A stretch of 64,000 bases of DNA, taken from assembly GCA_032207245.1 (NCBI GenBank), contig CM063508.1, forward strand, positions 117,506,917 through 117,570,916. The letters run 5' to 3'. Each line of letters starts with the position of its first letter. Position 1 is the stretch's first letter. The notes below the pieces were generated by a model, which did not search any database, was not told where the DNA came from, and was given only the letters and a program-made list of their open reading frames with translations. This document shows, in pieces, positions 49,931-60,400 of the stretch. Both the position numbers and the translations under genes were made by a program. This DNA comes from Pardosa pseudoannulata. Its lineage: Eukaryota; Arthropoda; Arachnida; Araneae; Lycosidae.

Positions 49931-50097
49931 CTATTTATATATTTGTTTGTATATTTCAATATAAAATACGAAAATTTAGTTAAAAAATTAAGTATCTTTC
50001 GATCTATTGAGATTTAACTGAATAACTAAATTTACTCTCAAAACGCCCGTTCCCGGTACAATTCCGCTGAGATATGTACCTGCACGCAATGTGTTAA
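49554..50097. mobile_element. piggyBac-type MITE (536 bp) with TTAA target duplication
   Basis: The element 49558-50093 starts CACATTGTACGCTGG and ends, in reverse, CACATTGCGTGCAGGTAC. TTAA lies on both sides (49554-49557 and 50094-50097). TTAACACATTG is a different piggyBac-like end type from the CCCCTT type elsewhere here. Inner inverted motifs occur (cgtactagtaag and cctgctagtacg, 49576-49632). A (TA)n tract occupies 49868-49928. No transposase frame. Confidence 0.72.
49868..49928. repeat. (TA)n microsatellite
   Basis: About 30 TA units inside the 49.6-kb MITE. Confidence 0.97.
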
Positions 50098-51375
50098 CAT
50101 ATTTTATTAAATTTTTAAATCTTTTCACTTGATTATGTGACAGCTTAATCCTAAAACTTATTACATATCTAAGGGTAAACAAGAGTAATTTTTGCTTTTA
50201 TAATATTATATCTTACAAATCTTACATTTTAATAAATATTATGTTTCTTTTTGCTTCTCTGTAGTCGATTATCTCAAGAGAAAATAAAAAAGGTAAGGTC
50301 TGGATATTACCTCTAGGCACTCGCTATTTTCATAGTACCTCCACACATATGACCACTTACGTCATGATCATATTCATTCATGAGCAATCATCCGTGGTCA
50401 TAACACGATCATAAGACAACAAAGAGCTTTGACCTTTAAAATGATTCCTAATACCACCAAAGTATTTGTTTTCTTGTCACTCATTAGATAGTGTGATGGT
50501 TTAATCGCATGGAACTTGACAGTTTTGAATATAATTCAATAACTAGTCAATGAATAACTAATGTTCCACTTAGAAAGTGGTAAGTCATCCTTTATAATTT
50601 CAATGAAATCGGAATTTTTTATATTTAAATCTAAATCCCTAAATTCTCAATACGCACTTTTAATAATAAATTTAATTTTAATATTCTACACGAGAGGAAG
50701 CACTTTTAAACCATATAAGACCATTTCGTCACTCATTTCCTAGAAGTGCTTTCGGCGTGCAGGAACTATATTTTTGCTGCGATTAAAAATTATATGTTAA
50801 GATTTATTTCTATATACCAAAGACTTCCAAAGCATTTCACCTTCATATGAATACGCCAATCTTTCTGCTGTAGAGTAAAGTACTAATATCTCAATCGTAG
50901 AGTACTAATATCTGACGCTACCGACCAATTTAATACCCGTTATATTGAAGTTTATCGTTATATAGAGTGTTTGTATTGCAATGAGAAAAATAAAGATACA
51001 CAACTAGATTTTACAATAGCTCTAAGTGTCCTAAATACGAAGTTTTCACACTCCATGGCTAACTGCTTTTCTGTTTTTCCTGGTAGCATTGACATTAGTT
51101 AAATGAAAAAATTTTCTTTCAGAGAATGAGGATAGAAAGCCAATGAAAAAGGAAGATGCAAAATTGGATATTACAAAAGTCCCAAATACAAAATTCATTA
51201 TCCTTAAGTCTTTGTTCAGCTAACGTAACCTTTATTTAATTAATGTTTTAAAGACATACGTGCATGTATGCATACGTTGTACAGATGTCACAATAAAACT
51301 AGTCCGATTGCCACTAGAGATCACCAAACTAGATACTTACAAAGTTTTATGCAAAATACATACAGACTTAACGCT
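50098..51375. other. AT-rich stretch with one inverted repeat
   Basis: ATGACCAC (50349-50356) is inverted at 50394-50401 around a segment rich in atgatca/tcatga. No gene is supportable. Confidence 0.4.
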
Positions 51376-51880
51376 TATACTGGTCAAAATGTTCATTTCT
51401 GTTGAAAGGGAACTGCCATAGCCTAGTGGTTACTTAGGATGTGAATAGTTATTCCGTTGAAATCTGTAGACCAAAAGTTTTCGTAATTACAATAATTTAT
51501 TTGCTTTGCAAAAAAGAAATAAAAATTGGTTTAAATTAATACTTTTCAATACGCGAAAATTTTTGCATTTGTATACTTAAAAGTAGTACACTAGACATTT
51601 TGTACGAATGCTAGCTTATCCCATGTTTTCTTTTTTCCCCCAAATATTTTCCTCCATAGCTTATGATAGCAACCCAATTTCATGCCAAAATACATTTAGC
51701 CACGGTCAAAATGGGTATTTCTGTTGAAATTGGAAGACCGTAAACTTTAGCGATTGTAATACTGCTTTTATTTCGTACAAAGAGGTACAAATTGGTTAAA
51801 AATAATACGCTTTGAAACGCGAAATTTGTGGATTGTGTACTTAAAAGTACTATACTAAGCAGTCTGTACAAATAATTGCT
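51376..51880. repeat. Tandem duplication of a ~300-bp unit
   Basis: The first unit (about 51379-51700, ggtcaaaatgttcatttctg to gtgcacttaaaagta-like text) and the second (about 51704-51880, ggtcaaaatgggtatttctg) share gttgaaa, gaccRtaaa/accaaaa, aaattggttWaaa and cttaaaagtaYtacta in order. The first unit has a 48-bp insert, 51408-51455, between two copies of gttgaaa. Confidence 0.65.
51408..51470 (+). other. tRNA-like insert within the tandem unit
   Basis: The insert contains a box A-like tagcctagtggttacttagg. The adjoining ccgttgaaatctg resembles box B. It is flanked by gttgaaa at 51401-51407 and 51456-51462, which looks like a 7-bp target duplication that overlaps box B. It may be a SINE head or a retroposed tRNA fragment. 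Weak evidence. Confidence 0.35.
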
Positions 51881-52129
51881 TTTTTATTATTATTGTTATT
51901 ATTTCCTATTATATTTTCTGCAAATACTTATGAAAGCAACTAAATTTCATTCTGTAGAATAAAACAAGGATGCTAAAATAGCTGCCCGAAGGCCTAATGC
52001 CAAACATTTTTGAGCTTACCCAATATAATAGTATGTAGGGACAGTTTTAATATAAATTTCCAAACTAATTTAAGATTTCCTGCAATACTGTTCTAGATTT
52101 ATTACTTCTCACAAGCTGAGTTTGCTTAG

Positions 52130-53598
52130 TTGTTTTCTTACGCTGTACTGAAAAGTTGCTGACGGAGAGACATGGAAAATGTTGTTATTCGTGTAACATG
52201 ACAAGTTTATCTTCTATGCAATGTTTTTTTCTTTTAAATTTTATTAATAAGTTAAATAGTATATTTAATGCATTTTTCTTTTAATAAATAACTTTAGAAA
52301 TCGTTATGGATACTTTGTCCTTGATGGCCCAAGGTAACTTTTTCAGCTCTGCATCAATTTTAAGAAAAATAATTGAGGACAAATGTTTTCTTAATTAGTA
52401 AGGTGGCAAAGAAGAGAAACCAAGTTTCAGAAAGAAAAAAAATTAATTTATTTTGTTAATTTATCTTGCATTACTTATTCTTTAATATTTTTATTTTACT
52501 CTATTATATGTTGTGCTGTTTGCAATAAAACTTACACTACTATAAAAAAATTTTACGCCCATTAAATCTTTGACAAACTTTATTTGGCCCATGTTAGTCT
52601 TTGAGTTTGGTGTAAAACATACACTACAAATAAAAATTCCCGAATGTGTAAAAGAAAAGCATATGGAATATGTCTTGCGTCGATATGTATATTGTTTTAG
52701 ATGTCTACTACTTTTGAAACAATAAATTATTAATAGTATATTATATAATTAATATCTTACCTCGGAATTTAATCTGCTTTTACATAAATATTTTATTGAA
52801 AAACAAAAAAAATTAATACTCATGAAAAATAAGATTGATTAGTTTTTTAAAGTAGAAAGAAAAAATTTTCCTAAGTTGTACTGAAAATTAGCTGACGGAG
52901 AGAGAATGGGAAATGTTGTTATTTGTGTAACCTGACAAGTTTATCTTCTATGCAACGTTTTTTACTTTTAAATTTTTTTAATAAGTTAAATAGTATATTT
53001 AATACATTTTTCTTTTAATAAATTAATTTAGAAATCATCATGGATACTTTGTCCTTGATGGCCAAGGTAACTTCATTCAGCTCTGAATCAATTTTAAGAA
53101 AAATAATTGAGGACAAAAGTTTTCTTAATTAGTAAGGTGACAAAGAAGAGAAACCAAGTTTCAGAAAGAAAAAAAAATTAATTTATTTTGTTAATTTATC
53201 TTGTATTACTTATTCTTTAATATTTTTATATTACTATGTTACATATTGTGCTGTTTGCAATAAAACTTATACTATTATAAAAAATTTTAAGCCCATGTAA
53301 TCTTTCACAAACTTTATTTAGCCCATGTTAGTCTTTGAGTTTGGTGTAAAACATACGCTACAAATAAAAATTCCCATATGTGTAAAAGAAAAGCATATGG
53401 AATATGTCTTTCATCTATATGTATATTGTTTTAGATGTCTACTACTTTTGAAACAATAAATTATTAATAGTATATAATATAATTAATAACTTACCTCGGA
53501 ATTTAATCTGCTTTTGCATAAATATTTTATTGAAAAACCAAAAAAAATTTAAGACTCGTGAAAAATAAAATTAATTAATATTTTAAAGTAGAAAGAAT
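52130..53598. repeat. Tandem duplication with ~733-bp period
   Basis: Two long units, about 52130-52864 and 52865-53598, share extended near-identity. Blocks include gctgacggagagaRa, tgacaagtttatcttctatg, gatactttgtccttgatggc, aagaagagaaaccaagtttc and aaaacatacRctacaaataa. Differences are scattered substitutions and 1-2-base indels, so the duplication is recent to moderate in age. No open frame is conserved between copies. Confidence 0.93.
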
Positions 53599-53839
53599 GT
53601 ATTTCTTATATTTTCAAACCTTCCTCAAGCCAAATTTCGCCAAGATAAAAGTTCACTCTCACCTTAATTTTGTATTTTTTCCTTAACTAAAATTAGGAAA
53701 GAATTTCAACCCTTCTCTTGTAGAGGCGTGGTAAAGATTTGAGATATAACGTCGTCGAAAGATACGTCTGATGAAATGCAATCTTTTCCTGACATTCAGG
53801 AGAATTGCATTTGCGATATAAATCTCTGGCAAAATTCGC

Positions 53840-54430
53840 AGACTGTGTTATTACAAACCTGACATGAAAACACTTGACATCGACGCACGCTGGTTATCCC
53901 CCAAGCCCGAATGTTAGTACCACCCCGTGATAGCATCGACATCCCGAATCGCAACATCCCACGATCACGTAGGGCGGTGTATTTGCCGCCACCATGCGTT
54001 TTGCGAGTCTAAAAGATCTTTCGCAAGAGACTTCTAGAGATCCGCGCCGGACAGCCTCTTTTTAAGAGCCCAGGAACCGGTCGTTCCGTCCGGTCCGCTT
54101 GACCAGGTCCCCTCGCGTGCCAAACATGACGTCTCTGGGTGCTGTCGCCTCCGATAAGTATCAAGGCCTGCTAAATACCTGGGATTAAGTGCGCACCGGA
54201 TATGCCTAATGACGGAGAAATAAAAAAAAGGACAAAACAACAGCGTAGCTCTCCGACGTGTTCCTTTTTTCGCTTGTGTTGTTATTTCGTTATTATTCCG
54301 TCATTATTCGAGCGGGTCTCTCGTTTGTTCATTCATTATGACTTCCTTCGCAGGAATGACGCCAAAGAACGAGGTGGCTGGAAAAGAAGGGGGGGGGGAT
54401 TAAAAGAGTTAAGCGGTAGCCCGGTTAAAT
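53840..54430. promoter_or_regulatory. GC-rich, CpG-bearing island; candidate promoter or 5' exon
   Basis: G+C is far above the surroundings, with many CG dinucleotides (for example cgacgcacgc, ccgcgccgg, cccctcgcgtgcc), ending in a G10 run at about 54391-54400. It contains a near-perfect vertebrate-type Kozak context, gccgccaccatgcg, at 53985-53998, opening a 23-codon frame that stops at 54063-54065. Longer frames on either strand (68 residues minus, 80 residues plus) have no recognised domain. The block may be a CpG-bearing promoter with a 5' exon, or part of an unrecognised transposon. Confidence 0.33.
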
Positions 54431-54573
54431 ATGAGAGTGTGTGAATATGGTTCTAATTTATAATGATACGACCATATAAGGCTTAAACTCGTAACAGATT
54501 GTCAGCTAATTATAATGTACTAAGATACATGCTAAAATTCTCTTCATCGTTATCAATTGCATTTATGTATCTA

Positions 54574-54730
54574 CTAGCATATAGCCCGTCACATGACGGG
54601 ATCAGTAAAATTTTCAATTTTTCAGAATTGTAAAGTACCCTATGAATCAGGTACAAAAAATGGTTTGTTTTTTGGCTGAAAATTATCTGGTACACACTCA
54701 ATAATTTGTTTATCTTTACTAACCTCATGT
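54574..54730 (-). mobile_element. Helitron 3' end, same family as 32143
   Basis: In reverse it ends with hairpin cccgtca/tgacggg (54585-54591 with 54594-54600), then CTAG (54574-54577), then a host T (A at 54573 on the plus strand). The first 140 bases closely match 32143-32285 (gatcagtaaaattt, cagaattgtaaagtacccta, tggtttgttttttggctg). Similarity fades near 54715 and I cannot find the 5' TC end, so the copy is either truncated or has a different interior. Confidence 0.75.
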
Positions 54731-54775
54731 TAGTTGCCAACTTTAATCTATCTTGTCATATTACGTGATAGGATG

Positions 54776-54952
54776 AAAAGCAGAGGTTTTAATATTGACA
54801 GTGATTATTTCGCGGCATATATGAATGATGAATTTAGCGAGTCGATTGCAAACATTGTGGTTATGTATAAAAAACGGGACTACTTAAGAATTGGGTTCTC
54901 CTTAGAAAATTTGGCGAAAATATTGGCGATATTTACTGAAACACAAAAGTAA
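54776..54952 (+). other. Unrecognised open frame downstream of the Helitron end
   Basis: A frame of 58 codons from ATG 54776 (MKSRGFNIDSDYFAAYMNDEF at its start) to a stop at 54950-54952 has an ordinary soluble-protein composition with alternating acidic and hydrophobic residues. That is unlike the low-complexity frames common here. No domain is recognised. It may be a gene fragment carried by the Helitron, whose family is known for such captures, or chance. Confidence 0.2.
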
Positions 54953-54959
54953 TCCATCC

Positions 54960-55755
54960 AAACTTTGTATTTCTTGCTTTTTCTGACGACTTTAATTAAT
55001 GCACTGTGCGTCATCGTAATAGAATTATATATTCTTACTTAATTAAAGAAAGCGACTTGAAAACCGGACATTTAAATTTATGGACAATTAGTCCCTTAAC
55101 AGTTTACAAACGCAACAGCTCCAAATTATTAAAAATCAGCCATAGTGAACCATTAATGGTTTGTTATATATAATTGTTTTAATCATTGCGCACTTTTATA
55201 TATAAGAAAAAAGTTACACAAGAAGAGTTGGATGCAAATAAAATATAAATTATAATATAGATACAGATTGTTTGGACACGGCGAGATCAGGAGAAAGTGT
55301 TGGGCGACAATACTTAAACGATTATCGCCAAGTTGGTGGGGGAACCCAGTTCTTTAGTCAAGCCTAAAAAACAAACACACAAACGAACAACCTTCTTCAT
55401 TTTTAAAGATATATAACTTAAACGCTTGATATTTATTTGTCCGTGGAATAAAATGTTACAACCACATCAAAGCCCAACTTATGATCGAATCACTGCATAA
55501 ATTTTAAAAACAAAATTTTTCCCTTATTAAAAATGGCCTTAATTGTATCGAAAATACCAAACTCAAAATTGTATTAGTACTTAACCAGCAGCAGTTTTAG
55601 TAATATTTTTAGAAGGAAAAGTGTTGTCAAATTTATCAATGATTTAAAGGTTTCATAATTATATTTTTCATCAGTATCATTATTTAACCATCTTCTAGTC
55701 ATGTCCATTCCATTCCAGATATTCATATTTCTTAAAATTATTTAAGAAGAATAAA
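54960..55755. other. AT-rich stretch without recognised features
   Basis: A small GC-moderate patch at 55270-55370 has no frame or repeat homology that I recognise. Confidence 0.4.
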
Positions 55756-56380
55756 ATGTAATATAATATAATATAATATAATATAATATAGTATAAAATG
55801 TCATCATCGGTATTGGCACGACAGCACTTTGTGGGCCTGGGCCTTCTTCAGAAGCTTTTCCTAATCTGCACTTCTCCCAGCAATTGATCTCCAGTTCTTT
55901 ACCTTTAAGATGGCCAAATCTTCATACACCCAGTCTTTCCACCGTTCCTTTCTTCCTTTTGCCTTCCTTTAGGCCTTTTATTAGAAGGAAGTGCATTAAA
56001 AACCCTTAAAGTTGTTCGTTCATTCTCATTACATGTCCTGCCCATCTCATTCTATTCAGCTTTATAGATTTGATGACATCATCACTGTTAAAGGTCTTAT
56101 ATAATTTAAAATTATATCTTTTTCTCCAGTTGTTATTTTCAAAGACAGCACCAAAGATGGTTCGCAGGATCTTCCTTTCGAAGGTTGCCAACAGCCTCTC
56201 TTCTTTTTGTGGTAGGGGCTAAGTCTCCGAGGCATAAGTTTAAAAGTGACTTGATCAATACCTTATACAGTAATATCTTTGTGTTTCTTTTTATCAAGTA
56301 GGATTTCAGTAGTGATCTTAAACCAAAAAAACAGCGATTGGCTGCAGTAATTCTTTTTCTAATTTCCGGATTTATGTCAT
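55756..56380 (-). mobile_element. 5'-truncated non-LTR retrotransposon (RTE-like LINE) 3' end
   Basis: On the minus strand, coding remnants of the C-terminal part of a LINE reverse transcriptase run from about 56376 to 55800. They end in an (ATATT)n tail (55756-55795), the microsatellite type of 3' tail seen in RTE-like elements. 5' truncation is usual for LINE insertions. The TAAAA-type repeats at 56385-56570 lie upstream. No target duplication can be defined in this low-complexity setting. Confidence 0.75.
55800..56376 (-). pseudogene. C-terminal fragment of a LINE reverse transcriptase
   Basis: The first part reads INPEIRKRITAANRCFFGLR and continues KSYLIKRNTKILLYKVLIKS, the thumb region after the RT domain. 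A frame change near 56220-56235 then moves to a second frame with ATFERKILRTIFG, WRKRYNFKLYK, IKSIKLNRMRWAGHVMRM. That RLRWAGH-type motif is a strong hallmark of the C-terminus of endonuclease/reverse-transcriptase proteins in arthropods. A third stretch, after a stop near 56006, gives KERWKDWVYEDL and NWRSIAGRS. The catalytic YxDD and the endonuclease are absent. Frameshifts and stops make it dead. Confidence 0.85.
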
Positions 56381-56384
56381 AATA

Positions 56385-56570
56385 AAATGTAGTATAATAA
56401 TAAATATAATAAAATATAATAAAAGAATAAAATATAATAAAACATAATATAATATAATATAATATAATATAATGTAATATAATATAATACAATAAAAGAA
56501 TAAAATATAATAAAACATAATAAAATATAATATAATATAATAAAAGAATAAAATAGAATAGAATAAAATT
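56385..56570. repeat. (TAAAA/TATAA)n low-complexity tract
   Basis: Irregular five-base AT repeats over about 185 bp. Confidence 0.92.
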
Positions 56571-56647
56571 TGTATGAAAAGTTTAAGCTGTTTCAGTGTC
56601 AGCTTTTCGTAATATTTTGCTGCTTTGCTCTTTTAATAAAAAAGACT

Positions 56648-56738
56648 TTGTTCGGAGCGCTAAGGCTTACTTTTTTTGCAATGTGAGGGTATAATGAGAC
56701 CGGACCGGGATCTACTCCTAAGATCAGCACCCTAAGGG
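56648..56738 (-). mobile_element. SINE fragment, shared family
   Basis: In reverse, the 3' half only: ggtcccggtccggtctcatt, cctcacattgcaaaaaaagt, aagccttagcgctcc. The tRNA-like head is missing. Confidence 0.6.
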
Positions 56739-57237
56739 TATAAAAAAGGTTTTAAAATTATAGAAAACATTCTTATATAATATGAAATGTTAAGTGATAT
56801 AGAGTAATGATAAGTGATGATAGAGTAGTATGAATAAATTTTACAATTTGCATTCAGAAGAAAGTTAGAAGACCTGGTAGTTTTAACTACACTCTAATTA
56901 GACCTTAATTTCTATCGTCTATAAAATAAAAAACTATATGTTTGATACATGTAAAAGGGAAATTTTTATTTAATGCTTTCTTTTTCGGTTATGTGGTATT
57001 AATTTTTTTTTTTTTTACATTTAACAGAAAAATTTTAAACTATTCAAATTGGAGATGATTGCTAGTTTTTACCGGTACGTAATTACTACTATATTGTGTT
57101 TTTTTATACTTATGCTCAACAATTTAGGTCTTTACATACAGAAATGATCACTTTTTTAAAATTTATATATTAATTACAAAATTTGAACTGATAACTTTAG
57201 ATGCAATTAATTGCATACCACTGAAATAACTGGATAA
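56739..57237. other. AT-rich stretch before the gypsy element
   Basis: No gag, protease, primer-binding site or 5' LTR of the downstream retroelement is found here. Confidence 0.6.
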
Positions 57238-57276
57238 TTCATTGCTTTAAAGGACTACAGGCTTAAACCAGGCTCA

Positions 57277-58782
57277 ATGACGAGAATAGCAGTATCAGGA
57301 CTAGATGTCGGAAGAAACATAAGCGTAATTTTGGACGGCAATAGACACTTGCTGCTCGAAAGAAACCTTGCCATACCATCTATGGTATCCTTATACCATA
57401 ATGGACGAAGTGAAATTTGGATTGCCAACATGCAAGTGAAAGATCAAGTCATTCCTAAAGGAATGTACGTAGGCGAAGCTGAGCTATTGGATGAAGGACA
57501 TATATGCGAGATTGCGGAAACAACAGAAAGTACTAGTACTCTACAGGACCCGACGAATTCCAATATAGATTATACCAAGATGATATCCCCTGAGTTGAGC
57601 AACGAAAGAAAACGCAAATTAGTCGAGCTTCTACAAGCCTTTCCGGGAATCTTTACAAAAGCTAACAGGTCGACAGCCGCAAAGACAAATGTGAAACACA
57701 GGATCAATACGGGTGACCATGCTCCAATCTACCAAAGGGCTTACCGAGTTTCACCGACTGAAAGAAGCATAATTAGAGAAGAGGTTCAGAAAATGCTTGA
57801 CCAAGGTATTGTCCAGCCATCTGAGAGTCCATGGTCATCTCCTGTGGTACTGATAAGAAAAAAAGATGGTAGCTGGCGTTTTTGCGTGGACTATCGCAAA
57901 CTGAATAGAATAACGAAGAAGGATGTTTATCCTCTGCCCCGTATTGACGATACTCTAGACTGTTTAAAAGGCGCCAAGTTCTTTTCTTCCATGGATCTCC
58001 GATCTGGTTACTGGCAGATAGAAGTGGATGAAGCGGATCGTGAAAAGACTGCCTTTATTACTCCAGAAGGGTTATACGAATTTAAAGTCATGCCGTTTGG
58101 ACTTTGCAATGCACCTGCAACTTTTGAAAGAATGATGGATAATTTACTACGCCATCTTAAATGGACTATGTGCCTATGTTACTTGGACGACATAGTAGTT
58201 TTCTCAGAAAGTTACGAAGACCACCTTATCCGATTAAGGACAGTTCTGAAATGCATTCAAGAAGCTGGACTCATACTTAACCCCAAGAAGTGCCTTTTTG
58301 CTGCTCAAGAAGTAAAAATCCTAGGCCATCTCGTATCCAGTAGCGGTGTCCGTCCAGATCCTGACAAAGTGAAAGCCGTGACCAATTTCCCTACTCCACA
58401 GAACTTACATGACGTACGAAGCTTTCTTGGGCTTTGCTCCTACTTCAGAAGGTTCATTAAGGGCTTTTGCTATCTTGCCGAGCCCCTTCAGGTGCTGCTG
58501 AAAGGCGATGCGAAATTTCATTGGGGTTCTAAAGAGGTAGAGGCTTTTGACAACCTGAAGAAAGCGCTTACATCTGATCCAGTATTGGGTATATTCGACG
58601 AAAGATGTCCTACAGAAATTCATACAGACGCCAGAGGATATGGTATTGGAGCAGTTCTGATTCAAATTCAGAATGAAGTCGAGAAGGTCATAGCCTACGC
58701 CTCTAGGACCCTGACAAAGGCCGAAAAAAAATTATTCTACTACAGAACGGGAATGCCTTGCTGTCGTATGGGCTATCAATAA
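57277..58782 (+). pseudogene. pol: gypsy pol, first part: reverse transcriptase and start of RNase H
   Basis: This 501-codon frame covers the protease-RT linker (about residues 1-110), the reverse transcriptase (about 150-330) and the start of RNase H. The frame is also open for 13 codons before the ATG at 57277, so that ATG is not a natural start. Visible RT signatures are FCVDYRKLN, the catalytic Asp240 in SSMDLRSGYWQI, KVMPFGLCNAPATF, and the YLDD box at 302-305. The RNase H start has Asp451 in HTDARGYGIGAV. An extra A in an A8 run (58723-58730, about residue 483) shifts the frame, and the last ~17 residues are out of frame. The function continues in the frame opening right after it. The break could be a true mutation or a homopolymer sequencing error. 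Confidence 0.95.
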
Positions 58783-60367
58783 ATTCCGGCCATACCTGTT
58801 TGGAAGACATTTTACGGTTGTAACAGATCACCATTCATTGTGCTGGCTTATGAATCTCAAGGATCCCTCAGGCCGACTGGCAAGGTGGGCTCTTCGACTC
58901 CAAGAACATAATTTTTCAGTAAAATACAAATCGGGTAGGAAGCATAACGATGCCGACGCTCTCTCGAGGAATCCAGTAGACGAAGAGACTGAGACGCAAG
59001 ATCAATTTTTAGCAGTAACTACTAGTATAGACCTCGCTGTCGAGCAGAAGAAAGATCCAGACATAGCAAAAATTATCCTTCCGAAGATCGGATCATCCAC
59101 CGAAAGGCAATTTGAGTTAATTGGTGGAGTCCTATGCAGAAAGAATTTTGATCCAGCTGGAAAGACATGGTTGCCCGTCATTCCCAAACATCTACGTGCA
59201 GACATACTTAAACATTTTCACGACGCGCCTACCGCAGGGCATCTTGGCTTTGCGAAAACGTATGACAGGATCCGGAAAAGATTTTATTGGCCGGGAATGT
59301 ACCGAAATGTTGTTAGATATGTCATGCACTGCCGAGATTGCCAAAGGAAAAAATCAGTTACACAACTACCACCTGGACGCCTGGTTTCAATCCCTCCTGC
59401 TGTCGCACCATTTCATCGAATTGGGATAGATCTGCTTGGGAGATTTCCTAAATCTGCCCATGGTAATAAATGGATCGCAGTATGCACCAATTATTGTACC
59501 CGCTATGCAATAACTAAAGCTTTACCAACTGCTGAAGCCGAAGAAGTAGCCAAGTTCCTGCTCGAAGAGATTCTTCTAAAACATGGAGCCCCTCGAGTTA
59601 TTATTACAGATCGTGGTGCCGTTTTTCAATCCAGACTTGTTTCCGCTCTCGTCGAATTGTGTAATATCGATCATCGCATGACGACGGCCTATCATCCCCA
59701 GACAAATGGTTTGACGGAGCGCCTTAACAAAACTCTAGCCGATATGCTGTCCATGTATGTTAACACCGAACAAAAAAACTGGGACGAAATTCTACCATTT
59801 GTGACGTTCGCCTATAACACTGCTAAGCAGGAGACAACAGGATTCACACCGTTCTACCTAGTTCATGGACGTGAAGCCGAAACGACTCTGGACACGATGT
59901 TTCCATTCTGCCCTGATGATGCAACTAACGATTACATAGCCAAGACTATTTCCAGAGCAGAAGAGTCGAGACAGTTGGCTCGAACGCATACTCTGAGAGC
60001 GCAAGATAAAGACCGTCGACGTTATGACTCCAAGCACCGAATGGTGTCTTATAGTCCTGGAGACCTCGTATGGGTTTATACCCCGGTCCGAAAGGTCGGT
60101 CTTTCAGAGAAGCTCTTAAGGAGGTATTTCGGTCCCTATCAAGTGTTGCGCCGTCTATCCGACGTTACCTATGAAGTGCAAGATTTCGATCCTTCCTCCC
60201 GAAAAAGAAAACCAAAAGACGTTGTCCATGTTTTACGTATGAAGCCGTACCATGATCCGACGAAGCAGACAGAAAGTGAAGATGGACGTAATCCATGTGT
60301 CGTCCTTCCGGAAGAGAGGTCAAAAGAAATTTACAAGGGACCTGTGACACGCTCCAGATCTAAATAG
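58731..60367 (+). pseudogene. pol: gypsy pol, second part: RNase H end and integrase
   Basis: This frame takes over at the A8 frameshift. The first ATG inside it is at 58838, but homology starts about 35 codons earlier. RNase H continues with VVTDHHSLCWL and ends at ADALSR. The integrase follows. A zinc-binding HHCC region has H..H around HFHDAPTAGHLG and C-x2-C in HCRDCQ. The catalytic triad, counted from 58838, is Asp198 (GIDLLG), Asp258 (ITDRGAVF) and Glu294 (GLTERLN), with DD35E spacing. The C-terminal part has GDLVWVYTP and a GPY/F module (RRYFGPYQVLRR). No chromodomain is visible. It ends at TAG 60365-60367, 33 bases before the 3' LTR. It looks catalytically complete apart from the frameshift. 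Confidence 0.95.
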
Positions 60368-60387
60368 CAGCGAGACGCTGTCTTTTT

Positions 60388-60400
60388 GAGATGGGAGCAA
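60388..60400 (+). promoter_or_regulatory. Polypurine tract of the gypsy element
   Basis: The purine-rich gagatgggagcaa lies directly before the LTR. It would prime plus-strand DNA synthesis. Confidence 0.65.

Noticed and set aside
56139..56492. 117-residue frame treated as one protein
   Set aside because: Its first ~37 residues come from a TAAAA-type microsatellite and its last part is out of frame; only the middle is LINE-derived.
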